DNA from: Clostridia bacterium
Lineage (GTDB): Bacteria > Bacillota > Peptococcia > Peptococcales > BICA1-8
DNA length: 35,334 nucleotides
Reading direction: 5' to 3'
Assembly (NCBI GenBank): GCA_012800195.1
Contig: JAAZJU010000035.1
Span: 1 to 35,334 of the forward strand
In this document: positions 6,585-15,606 of the stretch, piece by piece
How positions within the stretch are numbered: the stretch's first letter is position 1
How the letters are laid out: each line of letters starts with the position of its first letter
Translations under genes and position numbers: made by a program
The notes under the pieces: generated by a model
The model's database searches: none
Seen by the model: the letters and a program-made list of their open reading frames with translations, nothing else
What the model was told of the DNA's origin: nothing

Positions 6585-7277
6585 TTATTTTGTGTTATAG
6601 GCTCTAGCTACAATTTCTTTAGCCAGTATAGTAGTAGGATCGAAAATCTCCAGGGAACAATTATCTTTAGAAATTATCAAAGGTAGTTCAGTACATCCAG
6701 GTATAACTCCCTGAGCTCCTCTACTTTGGACATGTTCTAGTACTTTGGCAATGGCACCATATGCTTTTGGGTAATCCCCTGACTTGACTCCATAGATAGC
6801 TCTCATGATTTCTTCTTGAAACTCTGGATCTGGTAGGATAACCTCTAGACCCGCTTGGATCAGTTTTTCTTCGTAAAGCTTAGTCTTTAGAGTAGCTGTA
6901 GTGGCCAAGAGAGCAATGTTTTTTATACCACTAGCCACGATCACCTGAATTGTTTCCTCAATCATATTAACCACAGGTATATTGACGGCTTCCATTACAT
7001 ACTGCACATAATAATGGGCAGTGTTACAAGGAATAGCTAACATTTCTGCTCCCCAATTTTCCAAACCTTTAGCCATTTCCGCTAATACTGGTCCAGGATT
7101 TTCACTACCCTCTAAAATAGCATCTATCCTTGATGGAACCTGAGGATTATTATCAACCAATAATCTAATATGTTCCTGATCTGTTTTAGCAGGAGTAGCC
7201 CGGATTATTTTGCTCATTAAATCCACCGTTGCTTCGGGACCCATACCTCCTAAAATGCCTACTGTTTTATTAGCCAT
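6585..7277 (-). CDS. Aspartate/glutamate racemase family protein
   Basis: 230 residues. N-terminal GILGGMGPEAT is typical of the cofactor-independent RacX/YgeA type. Both catalytic cysteines are present: Cys84 in IPCNTAH and Cys195 in PGCTELPL, so it should be a two-base racemase. Substrate could be aspartate, glutamate or a wider range. It lies 52 bases after the amidohydrolase gene and before the symporter, suggesting it inverts an amino acid freed by the upstream amidases. ATG has AAAGGAGG upstream. Confidence 0.87.
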   Translation of the reverse strand: MANKTVGILGGMGPEATVDLMSKIIRATPAKTDQEHIRLLVDNNPQVPSRIDAILEGSENPGPVLAEMAKGLENWGAEMLAIPCNTAHYYVQYVMEAVNIPVVNMIEETIQVIVASGIKNIALLATTATLKTKLYEEKLIQAGLEVILPDPEFQEEIMRAIYGVKSGDYPKAYGAIAKVLEHVQSRGAQGVIPGCTELPLIISKDNCSLEIFDPTTILAKEIVARAYNTK

Positions 7278-7329
7278 TATTATCCTCCTTTAAATGCTAA
7301 AATGAATTGTAAATGGATAGGCCAAATGA

Positions 7330-8739
7330 TTACCATCTATAGAAACCGCTATTAGGTAAATCCACCACTATAGATTGAAGGCCTTTTTCTTGAACAGCCT
7401 TTTCTCCTTGAGCTGTGGTAATGATTTTACCACCTTGGCCACAAACAAAACCATTATACATTATTACTTGACCATTTGCCATGCTCATAAAGGGTTTCTG
7501 CCTTTCAAAATCAAGGACAGTTATGTCAGCATCAGCCCCCATTTGGAAATGCCCCTTATTGGTTAAGCCTAGGATTTTGGCAGGATTAACACTGGTTTTT
7601 ATTACAAACTCTTCCATAGATAAAGCCTGTAATTTTACCATTGCCAATCCCATTTCCACAATAACATTACGGGGTATACCGCCGCCATCAGTACTAATAC
7701 AATCCACCACAAATTGTCCATTATCTCTCCTAGCTGTGGTTAAGCAATAACGAGGCTCCTCAGGATTAACAGCAAAACTCACAGTAGTATCGGTTCCTTT
7801 GGATCGCCAATATTCCACTGCCTCTTGACCCACAATCAAAATAACTTTCCCACCAGCTTCGGCATTTATCTGAGCCCAACCAGCTAAAATAGCCTCCTCT
7901 AAGCCTTTTTCTGTTGCCTCAAAGCCCCCTGTCTTTAGACAATTATGGGTCACTAAACTCTCTGGAATACCATTGGAACACTTGGCACTAGTACCATTTA
8001 ATGGTGAAAGATAGGCCTCAGAACGAATATTAGGATTCTCTTTTAGAGCTTTAATTGCCTCTTCAGTCTCTGTTATGGGGCTTCTGATTGATCCTCGACA
8101 GTAGCTATTGATATGGGCCATGTGTAAGCAATTGCCATTGGCCAACTCCACTGCCTCTAAAAATCCTTCAATATTGGATCCCTTGGCTAAACTCCCAGCA
8201 TGGAAAGCTACATATGCCTTTTTCTGATTGGCCACTTCTATAGCTCTAGCAGTAGCCTCTGAAGTTAAAGGATAGTGGCCACCTAAAAGTTTGATCCCCA
8301 AGGCTCCCCGAGAGAAAACATTATCTATTAAAGTCTCCAATTCAATCTGGCTGGGGTCGTTGGTTTTTACCGTATGTTCGGGACGAACATACTCGATACA
8401 GGCCAGATTTATGCCCACTCCATAGTCTTTTGCTATATCCAAGACACTATCTACTGGACCCGACATATCTAAGGCAGAAGTCACCCCTGCTTGTGCTAAC
8501 ATCTTATGACCAAATTTGCCTCCTAGCCAAGCGGAGGAATGGGTATGAATATCAATAATGCCAGGGACGACATATAAACCAGCTACATCAAAATTCTCTA
8601 GAGCTAAGGTTTCACTGATTTCCGGGGCAATTTCTACAATTTTACCCTCTTTAATTCCAATATCCATAACCCCGTTAAGATTAGTTGTTGGATCAATTAC
8701 TTTTCCCTTCTTTAAGACTACATCATATTTATAAGCCAT
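7330..8739 (-). CDS. Amidohydrolase (dihydroorotase/D-aminoacylase-like)
   Basis: 469 residues of the amidohydrolase superfamily. The metal-site elements appear in order: DIHTH (His65, His67), Lys150 in GIKLLGG (candidate carboxylated lysine), His180 in FHAGS, His206/His209 in HMAHI, and Asp351 in STDGGG. A C-terminal beta-sandwich follows, with GADADITVLD. Such enzymes cleave cyclic amides (hydantoins, dihydropyrimidines) or N-acyl groups of D-amino acids; sequence alone does not decide. Third-from-last gene of the operon, 24 bases after the AbgA-like gene. Neighbours acting on N-carbamoyl or N-acyl amino acids favour a ring-opening or deacylating role. Confidence 0.8.
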   Translation of the reverse strand: MAYKYDVVLKKGKVIDPTTNLNGVMDIGIKEGKIVEIAPEISETLALENFDVAGLYVVPGIIDIHTHSSAWLGGKFGHKMLAQAGVTSALDMSGPVDSVLDIAKDYGVGINLACIEYVRPEHTVKTNDPSQIELETLIDNVFSRGALGIKLLGGHYPLTSEATARAIEVANQKKAYVAFHAGSLAKGSNIEGFLEAVELANGNCLHMAHINSYCRGSIRSPITETEEAIKALKENPNIRSEAYLSPLNGTSAKCSNGIPESLVTHNCLKTGGFEATEKGLEEAILAGWAQINAEAGGKVILIVGQEAVEYWRSKGTDTTVSFAVNPEEPRYCLTTARRDNGQFVVDCISTDGGGIPRNVIVEMGLAMVKLQALSMEEFVIKTSVNPAKILGLTNKGHFQMGADADITVLDFERQKPFMSMANGQVIMYNGFVCGQGGKIITTAQGEKAVQEKGLQSIVVDLPNSGFYRW

Positions 8740-8763
8740 ATTACTCTTCTCCTCATAAAAAAT

Positions 8764-10059
8764 TTAGCCGACAATATCCACCACAGTCCTAATAATTAGC
8801 TCTATACCAGGAGCTAAACAGCTCTCATCAAAATCAAAGTAGTAGTCATGATGGCCTGCTGTCATATTAGCTCCAATCATAATATAGGTGCCGATACCAC
8901 CATTCTCCTGAACCACAGACATAAAATGGGAATAATCCTCAGAGGCACCAAAATCGGAATTCTCTTGGATATTTTTAAAGAAATCCATTTCCTCAGCTAT
9001 TTTTTTCACTTTAGCAATCATTTCCGGACTACTTTCACCGCTTTTGGTTCCGCCAACAATCTCAATATGATAATCCACATCATACATCTGGGCAGCTCCA
9101 GCAATAACATTTTTCGCAGTTTCAACTAGATATTCATCTATTTCAGATACTATTCCTCTAGTTTCAATTTTCAGTATTGCATTAGGTGGTACAACATTCC
9201 TTCCTTGGCCAGCATTTAGTATACCTACATTAATTCTGGAGGTACCTTTACTATGTCTAGGTATACTATGCAGGTTTAAAGCTGCTGTTGCTGCTGCCAA
9301 AAGAGCGTTTTTCCCTTTCTCAGGAGCGGCACCAGCATGAGCAGGAACACCCTGATAGGTAACATCTAGCTTGGTGGTAGCTAAAAAGCCTTCTGTGCCA
9401 CAAATAATATCTCCTAGTTGTTTGGCCTGAAAACCTATATGGACCCCAAGAATATAATCCACATTATCCACGGCACCAGCGGAAACCATAGCTCTGGCTC
9501 CCCGAACCCCTTCTTCACCAGGTTGGAATATCAATCTAATGGTACCATTTAAACTATCCTTCATTTCAGCTAAAAGCTCTGCTACTGCTAAACCCATGGC
9601 AGTATGACCATCATGGCCACAAGCATGCATAACTTTTGGGTTTTCTGAAGCAAAACCCTCCCGGAAAGGACGATGTTTTTCGTCTTGAGCCTCACTAATA
9701 TCATTAGCATCCATATCAAAGCGTAGGGCCACTGTTGGGCCTTCGCCACACTTTAACTGGGCAACAACTCCTGTTAAGCCCCCTTCCATTTTCTTTACAA
9801 TCTCAGGATTAGCCCCTTGGTTAATAGCTCTTTCCATATGTTGCTTTAGTTCCTCAGGAGAGGGGACCCCCATCATATCTTCCTTTGCTACTGCCTCAGG
9901 GCCATATTTAACTTCATAACCCATAGCCTGGAGCTTTTCAACAACTATAGCAGCTGTCCTAAACTCTGTCCAACCAGCTTCAGGGTATTTATGAAAATCC
10001 CGACGATATCCAATAAATGTAGGCTCTAGAGCTTTTATTTTCTCTTGAAGATTTTTCAT
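8764..10059 (-). CDS. abgA: M20D amidohydrolase, AbgA-like (p-aminobenzoyl-glutamate hydrolase subunit A type)
   Basis: 431 residues. Comparison from memory with E. coli AbgA (436 residues) shows long collinear similarity: WRRDFH-like start, the insert with the MG-x-P segment, RFDMDA, HRPFREGFAS, MHACGHDGHTA, LIFQPGEEG-x-RGARAMV, HAGAAPE-x-G-x-NALLAA, GRNVVP and AGHH near the end. AbgA cleaves p-aminobenzoyl-glutamate, a folate breakdown product, together with AbgB. No abgB or abgT is in the window, so the substrate here may be another N-acyl amino acid. Its start overlaps the stop of the upstream gene by four bases (ATGA). Confidence 0.82.
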   Translation of the reverse strand: MKNLQEKIKALEPTFIGYRRDFHKYPEAGWTEFRTAAIVVEKLQAMGYEVKYGPEAVAKEDMMGVPSPEELKQHMERAINQGANPEIVKKMEGGLTGVVAQLKCGEGPTVALRFDMDANDISEAQDEKHRPFREGFASENPKVMHACGHDGHTAMGLAVAELLAEMKDSLNGTIRLIFQPGEEGVRGARAMVSAGAVDNVDYILGVHIGFQAKQLGDIICGTEGFLATTKLDVTYQGVPAHAGAAPEKGKNALLAAATAALNLHSIPRHSKGTSRINVGILNAGQGRNVVPPNAILKIETRGIVSEIDEYLVETAKNVIAGAAQMYDVDYHIEIVGGTKSGESSPEMIAKVKKIAEEMDFFKNIQENSDFGASEDYSHFMSVVQENGGIGTYIMIGANMTAGHHDYYFDFDESCLAPGIELIIRTVVDIVG

Positions 10060-11306
10060 TTTATCATCTCTCCCTCTTGAGCAAGTTTAATAGTTACAGC
10101 TAGTAATAATTCTGTTCCTTGGACAATATCTTCCATCTTTGAGTTTTCGGCTATATTATGACTGATACCATTAATACTAGGGATAAAGATCATCCCCGCT
10201 TGAGCAATATCCGCCATATGCATGGCATCGTGACCAGCTCCACTAGGCATTTTAATATAAGGAATATCTTTTTCTTGGGCAGTCACTTCTATAGTATTAA
10301 TTACCTTTTCGGCTAAACTTACAGGCTCATCATGGGTTAATATTTCATAGTCTACCTTGACTCCCCTTGTGGCAGCAATTTCCCCCATTAATCTTTTAAC
10401 AGCATCTACAGCCTTTAGTTTATCTTCACTGTTGATATCTCTAATATCAATACCCAATTCCACTTTACCTGGAACCACATTCATTGCTCCCGGTTGTACA
10501 TAGAGATAACCTACAGTACCCACCGTGTTCTCTCCAGCTTCTTCTCGGGCAATTTTTTCTACCCCTAACACCAGTTCACTAGCAGCGGCTAAGGCATCTT
10601 TTCTTAAACCCATAGGGGTATTACCAGAGTGGTCTGCTCTACCTTCAATAATTACCTTAAATCGAGTGGGTGCGGCAATGGAGGTAACAATACCGATTGG
10701 AATATTATTTGCTTCCAAAACAGGCCCCTGTTCAATATGCAGCTCAACAAAAGCATAGATATCCCCTGTCCCTATCTGAGCGCTGGCAATATCATTGGGT
10801 CTAAAACCTTTGGATTCCAGTTCTTCATAAAGACTTATACCTGCTTTATCCTTATATTTCTTAAGGTCATCTATACCAATTTTTCCAGCCATTGCTTTAC
10901 TACCTAGGGTTGCTCCACCAAAACGGCTAGATTCTTCACAAGAGAAATTTATAACTTCCACCGGTCTTTTAGTGATAATATTATTTTCATTTAAAACCCT
11001 AATAACTTCTAGAGCACCAATAACCCCTACTACCCCATCAAAGTGTCCCCCTTCAGGGACAGTGTCTAAATGAGAGCCGATGATAACTGGAGGTAGATTT
11101 TCTCGTCCATCTCTTCTACCCCGCATATTACCAAAGGCATCGATACTAATAGTGAGGCCCAGTTCCTCCATGACTTCCTTAAGATATTCCCGTACCTTCA
11201 TGTCCTCTGGGGTAAAAGCTAGGCGGGTTACCCCGCCCTTTTCTAAACTGCCAAATTGAGCAATATTATTAAAATCTTTTTCTAATCTCTGTCTATTTAC
11301 TTGCAT
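10056..11306 (-). CDS. M20 family Zn-dependent hydrolase (N-carbamoyl-L-amino acid hydrolase / allantoate amidohydrolase type)
   Basis: 416 residues, normal for the HyuC/AllC group. Metal ligands are recognisable: His79 in GSHLDT, Asp90 in GGHFDG, Glu124-Glu125 in SCEESSRF, the ELHIEQGP motif and a C-terminal GAGHDAMH. These enzymes remove the carbamoyl group from N-carbamoyl amino acids or degrade allantoate or ureidoglycine. Second gene of the operon, ten bases after the DcuC-type carrier and overlapping abgA by four bases, so the three are surely cotranscribed. The family does not settle the substrate. Confidence 0.85.
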   Translation of the reverse strand: MQVNRQRLEKDFNNIAQFGSLEKGGVTRLAFTPEDMKVREYLKEVMEELGLTISIDAFGNMRGRRDGRENLPPVIIGSHLDTVPEGGHFDGVVGVIGALEVIRVLNENNIITKRPVEVINFSCEESSRFGGATLGSKAMAGKIGIDDLKKYKDKAGISLYEELESKGFRPNDIASAQIGTGDIYAFVELHIEQGPVLEANNIPIGIVTSIAAPTRFKVIIEGRADHSGNTPMGLRKDALAAASELVLGVEKIAREEAGENTVGTVGYLYVQPGAMNVVPGKVELGIDIRDINSEDKLKAVDAVKRLMGEIAATRGVKVDYEILTHDEPVSLAEKVINTIEVTAQEKDIPYIKMPSGAGHDAMHMADIAQAGMIFIPSINGISHNIAENSKMEDIVQGTELLLAVTIKLAQEGEMIK

Positions 11307-11315
11307 GATAACCTC

Positions 11316-12581
11316 CTATAGCAGTACAAACATAGTAACAATAGCAGCAATAATCATACCAGGGGCGTTACGCTTGGCTAGTTCCATAGGACTAACACCG
11401 GCAATAGAGGCACAAACAATAGCAGCACCAGCTATTGGGGACATGGTTCTACCTAATGCACCACCTAGAGCGGCAATACTACCCATATTAATTATTTCTA
11501 AGCCAAACATTTGCGCATGGGGTGTTACTGCTTCATTAAAAGCAAAGGCAGCAGCATCACCAGAACCAGAAATTACTCCTAGCAAAAAGGGACCAAAGGT
11601 TGCTGCAATATTTACAACACTTTCTGTATTAACCAACATATTGATAAAAGCTTCTACAATCCCGATGGCTTCCATTCCACTGACAAAAACTGCAGCAGCA
11701 ATAATAATACCCATGATTTGGCCATAAGCACTTCCCATGCCGTCAAAGAAAGCCTTGGAAACATCTTGGGGATTGGTACGGGTTACGGCTATAGCAATAA
11801 TAGCACCGATTAACATAGCTTGAGGCACACCCATTTTTAAAGCTGGCAAAATAGTGGATCCTAAAACAAGTATAACTATGGGGAGGATTGGTACTAAGGC
11901 ATAAAAAAGATTAGCCTTGGGGGTTTCAACATTTACTTCGGAAGTAGCAGCAGCTTGGCTTTTAGCAATATACCCTTTATCTTCATTTAAAAATTTAGCA
12001 ACAACAGCAATAGAGATAGCAGCAATAACAACAGAGATAACATCGGCTGTGGAGTGGACAGCGATAACATCCATGACCTCTACCCCTGCTAATTCGGCAA
12101 TAAAGGGGTTATGGGATAGACCTGGACTTAACATACTTCCAAAGGTTCCAGCTAATACAGCAGCACCAGCTATAGCAGGGGATACTCCAGCAGCAATCAG
12201 AATTGGTATAAAAATAGCTCCTACAGCTGCTGCAGCACCAGCGGCACTGGGTAAAGCAATATTAATGGCAAAGGTAGCAATGGTTGCCCCAGGAATTAAT
12301 ATCACTCTAAACTTAGTTAAAAATCCAACAACCAAATTAACTAGGTGCTGGTCACATTTGGTGACTTTCATTACAAAGGCAAAACCCATAACAGAACAGA
12401 TAGCGGTAATCAGCCCACCGGTTGTCATTCTGCTTGCAAAGGAATCAAGAGCTACCATCGGGGCTCCGGCTAATAAAGCCATTAGTAGACCAGAAGCAAA
12501 TAGAACCATTCTTGATTCATACTGTTTTACTAATAAGTAAATCGTTGCCAGTACAATCGCACCACCCAAAACTATCATCAT
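11316..12581 (-). CDS. DcuC-family C4-dicarboxylate-type anaerobic carrier
   Basis: 421 residues from the ATG at 12581, which has GGAGG eight bases upstream. About 12 membrane segments; the Ala/Gly-rich helices with LPSAAGAAAAVG and GSMLSPGLSHNPF match the DcuC/ArsB-type fold. Known members exchange C4-dicarboxylates anaerobically; many homologues beside amidohydrolases carry other anions. As first gene of the operon it probably imports the N-substituted amino acid that the next three enzymes attack (inference). Confidence 0.82.
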   Translation of the reverse strand: MMIVLGGAIVLATIYLLVKQYESRMVLFASGLLMALLAGAPMVALDSFASRMTTGGLITAICSVMGFAFVMKVTKCDQHLVNLVVGFLTKFRVILIPGATIATFAINIALPSAAGAAAAVGAIFIPILIAAGVSPAIAGAAVLAGTFGSMLSPGLSHNPFIAELAGVEVMDVIAVHSTADVISVVIAAISIAVVAKFLNEDKGYIAKSQAAATSEVNVETPKANLFYALVPILPIVILVLGSTILPALKMGVPQAMLIGAIIAIAVTRTNPQDVSKAFFDGMGSAYGQIMGIIIAAAVFVSGMEAIGIVEAFINMLVNTESVVNIAATFGPFLLGVISGSGDAAAFAFNEAVTPHAQMFGLEIINMGSIAALGGALGRTMSPIAGAAIVCASIAGVSPMELAKRNAPGMIIAAIVTMFVLL

Positions 12582-12635
12582 ACTCATTACCTCCAAATTT
12601 TTATAATTTATTGAAAATTATGAAATTTAATATTG

Positions 12636-12644
12636 ATTATATCA
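12636..12644 (-). promoter_or_regulatory. Extended -10 promoter candidate for the six-gene catabolic operon
   Basis: Minus strand TG-A-TATAAT, a full extended -10, about 55 bases upstream of the DcuC-type start. No clear -35. The rest of the 12582-12791 gap is A/T-rich and shows only a ribosome-site-like stretch with a six-codon frame. Confidence 0.45.
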
Positions 12645-12791
12645 CATAAAATTTCTCGTTCCCATTATCATTTTTATTCCTTTAAAAAGCACTACATATC
12701 ATTCCATCCCCTCCTTAATTTAAAACATTAAGTTCTTTATACTATGCAACTTTACCTGCTTTATTGTTAAAATATACTGTATACTTGAAAC

Positions 12792-13799
12792 TCAGCAGGA
12801 ATTTTTAAGAATATCTTCCATGTAAGCAAAGAGGGCTGGTGAACCTCCAGTGTGAACAAACAGAACATTCTCTCCCTTTTTAAAGTAGCCTTTACTAATT
12901 AAATCAAGAAGGCCAGCAAAGGCTTTTCCGGTGTAAACTGGATCTAATAATATTCCCTCAGTTCTAGCTAATAATTGAACAGCTTTAGTCATTTCAGGAG
13001 TTGGTAAGGAATAACCGGGACCTACATATTCATCAAAGCATTTAATTATCTCCCTTGGTAGATCTCCCCTAACTCCAACCCATTTAGAAGTCCGGGCCGC
13101 TAAATTATACACTAACTCCTCTTGGACATCCTTTTTTCTACTGATATTAATACCGATTACAGGAATATTGCTGTTAGAACCATAAAAACCAACTGCTAAC
13201 CCAGCATGAGTACCGGCACTACCACTAGTAGTAATAACATAATCTAGGTTGATACCCTTTTCAAAGGATTGTTCCATTATCTCCTGAGCACAAGCTACAT
13301 AACCCGTTGCCCCAATTTCATTAGATCCTCCGCCAGGGATAATATAGGGGTTCCGATCTTCTGCTCTAACTTCTTCGGCAATCTTCTCCATTTCAGCCAA
13401 CATATTGGAGCCACCTGGGACTACAGTGATTTGTTCTACCCCCATAAGCTTAAAAAGAAAATTATTACCACTAGCCTCAGGATGGTAGCTACCAGGGACT
13501 CGTTCTTCTAAAACCAGCCTACATTTTAACCCTTCTTTAACTGCAGCGGCTAGAGTTAAACGACAATGATTGGATTGAACTGCACCGCAGGTAATTAGGG
13601 TGTCTGCACCTTTTTGCAAAGCATCGGCCACTAAGAATTCTAATTTCCTTGTTTTGTTTCCTCCCGCGGCTAAGCCCAATAAATCATCCCTTTTTATATA
13701 AATATTGGGACCATCCAAAAGCCTGGTCAGATTTTCTAATTTCTCCAATGGAGTTTTCCCTTCTGTATACCTTCTACGTGGAAATTGAGCTAAATTCAT
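12792..13799 (-). CDS. dcyD: D-cysteine desulfhydrase family PLP enzyme
   Basis: 335 residues from the ATG at 13799, which sits behind GGGGGAGG; the longer frame has no such site. Fold-type II PLP enzyme: GGNKTRK carries the Schiff-base lysine, CGAVQSNHCR the substrate loop, and TSGSAGTHAG and HTGGSPALFAY the phosphate and C-terminal loops. Family members degrade D-cysteine, cysteate, ACC or related beta-substituted amino acids to pyruvate-type acids plus ammonia; the exact substrate is open. It lies upstream of the N-blocked amino acid operon on the same strand, separated by 210 bases with a promoter, so it may be a functional neighbour rather than a member. Confidence 0.8.
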   Translation of the reverse strand: MNLAQFPRRRYTEGKTPLEKLENLTRLLDGPNIYIKRDDLLGLAAGGNKTRKLEFLVADALQKGADTLITCGAVQSNHCRLTLAAAVKEGLKCRLVLEERVPGSYHPEASGNNFLFKLMGVEQITVVPGGSNMLAEMEKIAEEVRAEDRNPYIIPGGGSNEIGATGYVACAQEIMEQSFEKGINLDYVITTSGSAGTHAGLAVGFYGSNSNIPVIGINISRKKDVQEELVYNLAARTSKWVGVRGDLPREIIKCFDEYVGPGYSLPTPEMTKAVQLLARTEGILLDPVYTGKAFAGLLDLISKGYFKKGENVLFVHTGGSPALFAYMEDILKNSC

Positions 13800-13881
13800 A
13801 ATGATACCTCCCCCTAGTATTAGGAATATAATTCTTTTTATTATGAAATTTTCCTGCAATTAATGAAGCTGTCAGAAATTT

Positions 13882-14571
13882 TTATAGAGAATCTTGGATA
13901 CCCTGCCCAATAGCCTGGGCTATCCTTTGTCTAAAATCCTCCTTACAAAGCATTTCTCTATCTTGTTCATTGGACAAAAAGCCTATCTCTACAATTACTG
14001 TAGGGAAAGGAGCGTTATCCAAAAGATAGTATTCCCCCACTGCAGCCTGCCGGTTGGTAGTTCGCAACTGAGATAACTCTCGTTGAATATTAATAGCTAA
14101 TTTTTCACCCTCTAAATCCCCTTCCTTATAAAAGGTCTGGGGGCCAAAATGATTTTTGTTGCCACTGCTATTACAATGGATGCTGATTAGGATAGGATAA
14201 CTTTGCTTTTTAGCAATATCTACTCTTTCTTTTAAAGATGCCCTTTGATAAGATCCCCTATCTTTCCAATTAACTAGATTAGTATCTGTAGTCCTAGTTA
14301 AATGGACCTTATATCCTCGATTTTCTAAATAAGTTTTTATTCGTTTGGCTATATCTAGGTTAATTTCTTTTTCTAAGATATTTCCTACATTAGCTCCTGG
14401 ATCTCTTCCCCCATGTCCAGGGTCAATTACTATAGTCAACTTCTGGCCCTCACCTAAAACTGGACTAGCTAAAGAAAAAAATAATAACCCTCCTATTATT
14501 TTTAGAATCAGTAACAATAGAAAAGTTATTATAAGGTAGTTAGTTTTTTTCCTGTTGAGAATAATAATCAT
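13882..14571 (-). CDS. cwlD: N-acetylmuramoyl-L-alanine amidase CwlD (spore cortex)
   Basis: 229 residues against 237 in Bacillus CwlD. An N-terminal hydrophobic helix (about 11-35) serves as signal or anchor. The Amidase_3 domain follows: IDPGHGG with His53, Glu69 in EKEINL, ISIHCNS, and VEIGFLSN with the catalytic Glu. CwlD removes the peptide from muramic acid so that muramic-delta-lactam can form in the spore cortex, the mark read by germination lytic enzymes. ATG follows AAGGTG. It lies 81 bases downstream of ku on the same strand. Confidence 0.85.
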   Translation of the reverse strand: MIIILNRKKTNYLIITFLLLLILKIIGGLLFFSLASPVLGEGQKLTIVIDPGHGGRDPGANVGNILEKEINLDIAKRIKTYLENRGYKVHLTRTTDTNLVNWKDRGSYQRASLKERVDIAKKQSYPILISIHCNSSGNKNHFGPQTFYKEGDLEGEKLAINIQRELSQLRTTNRQAAVGEYYLLDNAPFPTVIVEIGFLSNEQDREMLCKEDFRQRIAQAIGQGIQDSL

Positions 14572-14652
14572 TCTTCTTCACCTTGGTTGAAATTTAATTA
14601 TTATTACGCCAACAGGAAGATGTCTAATGACTGGTAATATATGTTATATATT

Positions 14653-15489
14653 TTATCCCGATACTTTGGTTTTTGTTTTGGTAGTTTTCTTTTTGCTTGC
14701 TTTCTTTTCCTCTTTTTTGACTTCCTGGGCCTGAGTAATACTGGCCTTTAAAGCTTCCATTAAATCTATAACTGTAGCTCCCTCAGGTTTATCAGGAACA
14801 GCTATTTCCTCTCCCGCAATTTTAGCTTCAATTACTTCCATCAGTGCTTCCCGATAATTACTGGTATACTTGCCTGGGTCAAATTCCGTACTTAAGCTTT
14901 CTATCAAACTAATAGCCATCTTTAATTCTCTTTCATTTACTTCTACTTTCTGCTCCAATTCTGGCAACAAATCGGTGGATCTAATTTCATTAGGGAAAAA
15001 GATAGTTTCCATCACTAGAGCTTTCTCATAAAGTCGTAAACATGCCAAAGTTTCCTTAGAGCGCAAGACCACCTTAGCAATAGCTATTTTCCCCGTTTCC
15101 TCCATGGCTTTATATAAAAGATGGTAGGGTTTTAAACCCAGTTCTGTAGGGGTTAAGTAATAGGATTTAATAAAATAGATTGGATCAATCTCTGCTAAAT
15201 CTACAAAGTCTATTATCTCAATAGCCTTTACTGTTTCTAAGGGTATTTTTTCAAAATCCTCATCATTAATTATGACAAATTTTCCTGTTTCATACTCGTA
15301 ACCCTTAACCAAATCCTTATTTTCTACTTCCGTCTCACATACAGGGCAAATCCTTTTATAATTGATGGGTGATTTGCACCGTTCATGGAGAAAACGAAAT
15401 TTAATATCCTTAGATTCCGTAGCTGTATAGAGTTTAATAGGGATATTTACTAATCCAAAGGAAATGGCACCTTTCCATATTGGCCGCAT
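14653..15489 (-). CDS. ku: Non-homologous end joining protein Ku
   Basis: 278 residues from the ATG at 15489, which has GGAGGTGG upstream and begins MRPIWKGAISFGLVNIPIKL, the canonical bacterial Ku start. The core barrel and helical arm are complete; the last 20 or so residues are a Lys/Thr-rich basic tail of the kind that helps DNA binding or LigD contact. Ku bridges broken DNA ends. No ligD is in the window. In Bacillus the Ku/LigD pair is made in the forespore, and the cwlD neighbour fits a spore role here (inference). Confidence 0.92.
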   Translation of the reverse strand: MRPIWKGAISFGLVNIPIKLYTATESKDIKFRFLHERCKSPINYKRICPVCETEVENKDLVKGYEYETGKFVIINDEDFEKIPLETVKAIEIIDFVDLAEIDPIYFIKSYYLTPTELGLKPYHLLYKAMEETGKIAIAKVVLRSKETLACLRLYEKALVMETIFFPNEIRSTDLLPELEQKVEVNERELKMAISLIESLSTEFDPGKYTSNYREALMEVIEAKIAGEEIAVPDKPEGATVIDLMEALKASITQAQEVKKEEKKASKKKTTKTKTKVSG

Positions 15490-15606
15490 TTTTCCACCTC
15501 CATAATTAGCTTTTACCCCCAAAGTGCTTTTCATACAGGAGAATACTATTTTGATACGCCCCTTAGCTTTGTGTGTTAGAATATTATTAATTTGGAGGTG
15601 ATTTAA

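Noticed and set aside
11305-12540. Long plus-strand frames opposite the DcuC-type gene
   Set aside because: Antisense shadows of Ala/Gly-rich membrane codons; low-complexity translations without ribosome sites.
12682-12702. Six-codon frame with AAGGAGGGG upstream, possible leader peptide before the DcuC-type gene
   Set aside because: No downstream attenuator structure and the best promoter candidate lies after it; too short to support.
15490-15534. Longer N-terminus for Ku
   Set aside because: The canonical MRPIWKG start with GGAGGTGG lies 15 codons inside; the extension contains that ribosome site.
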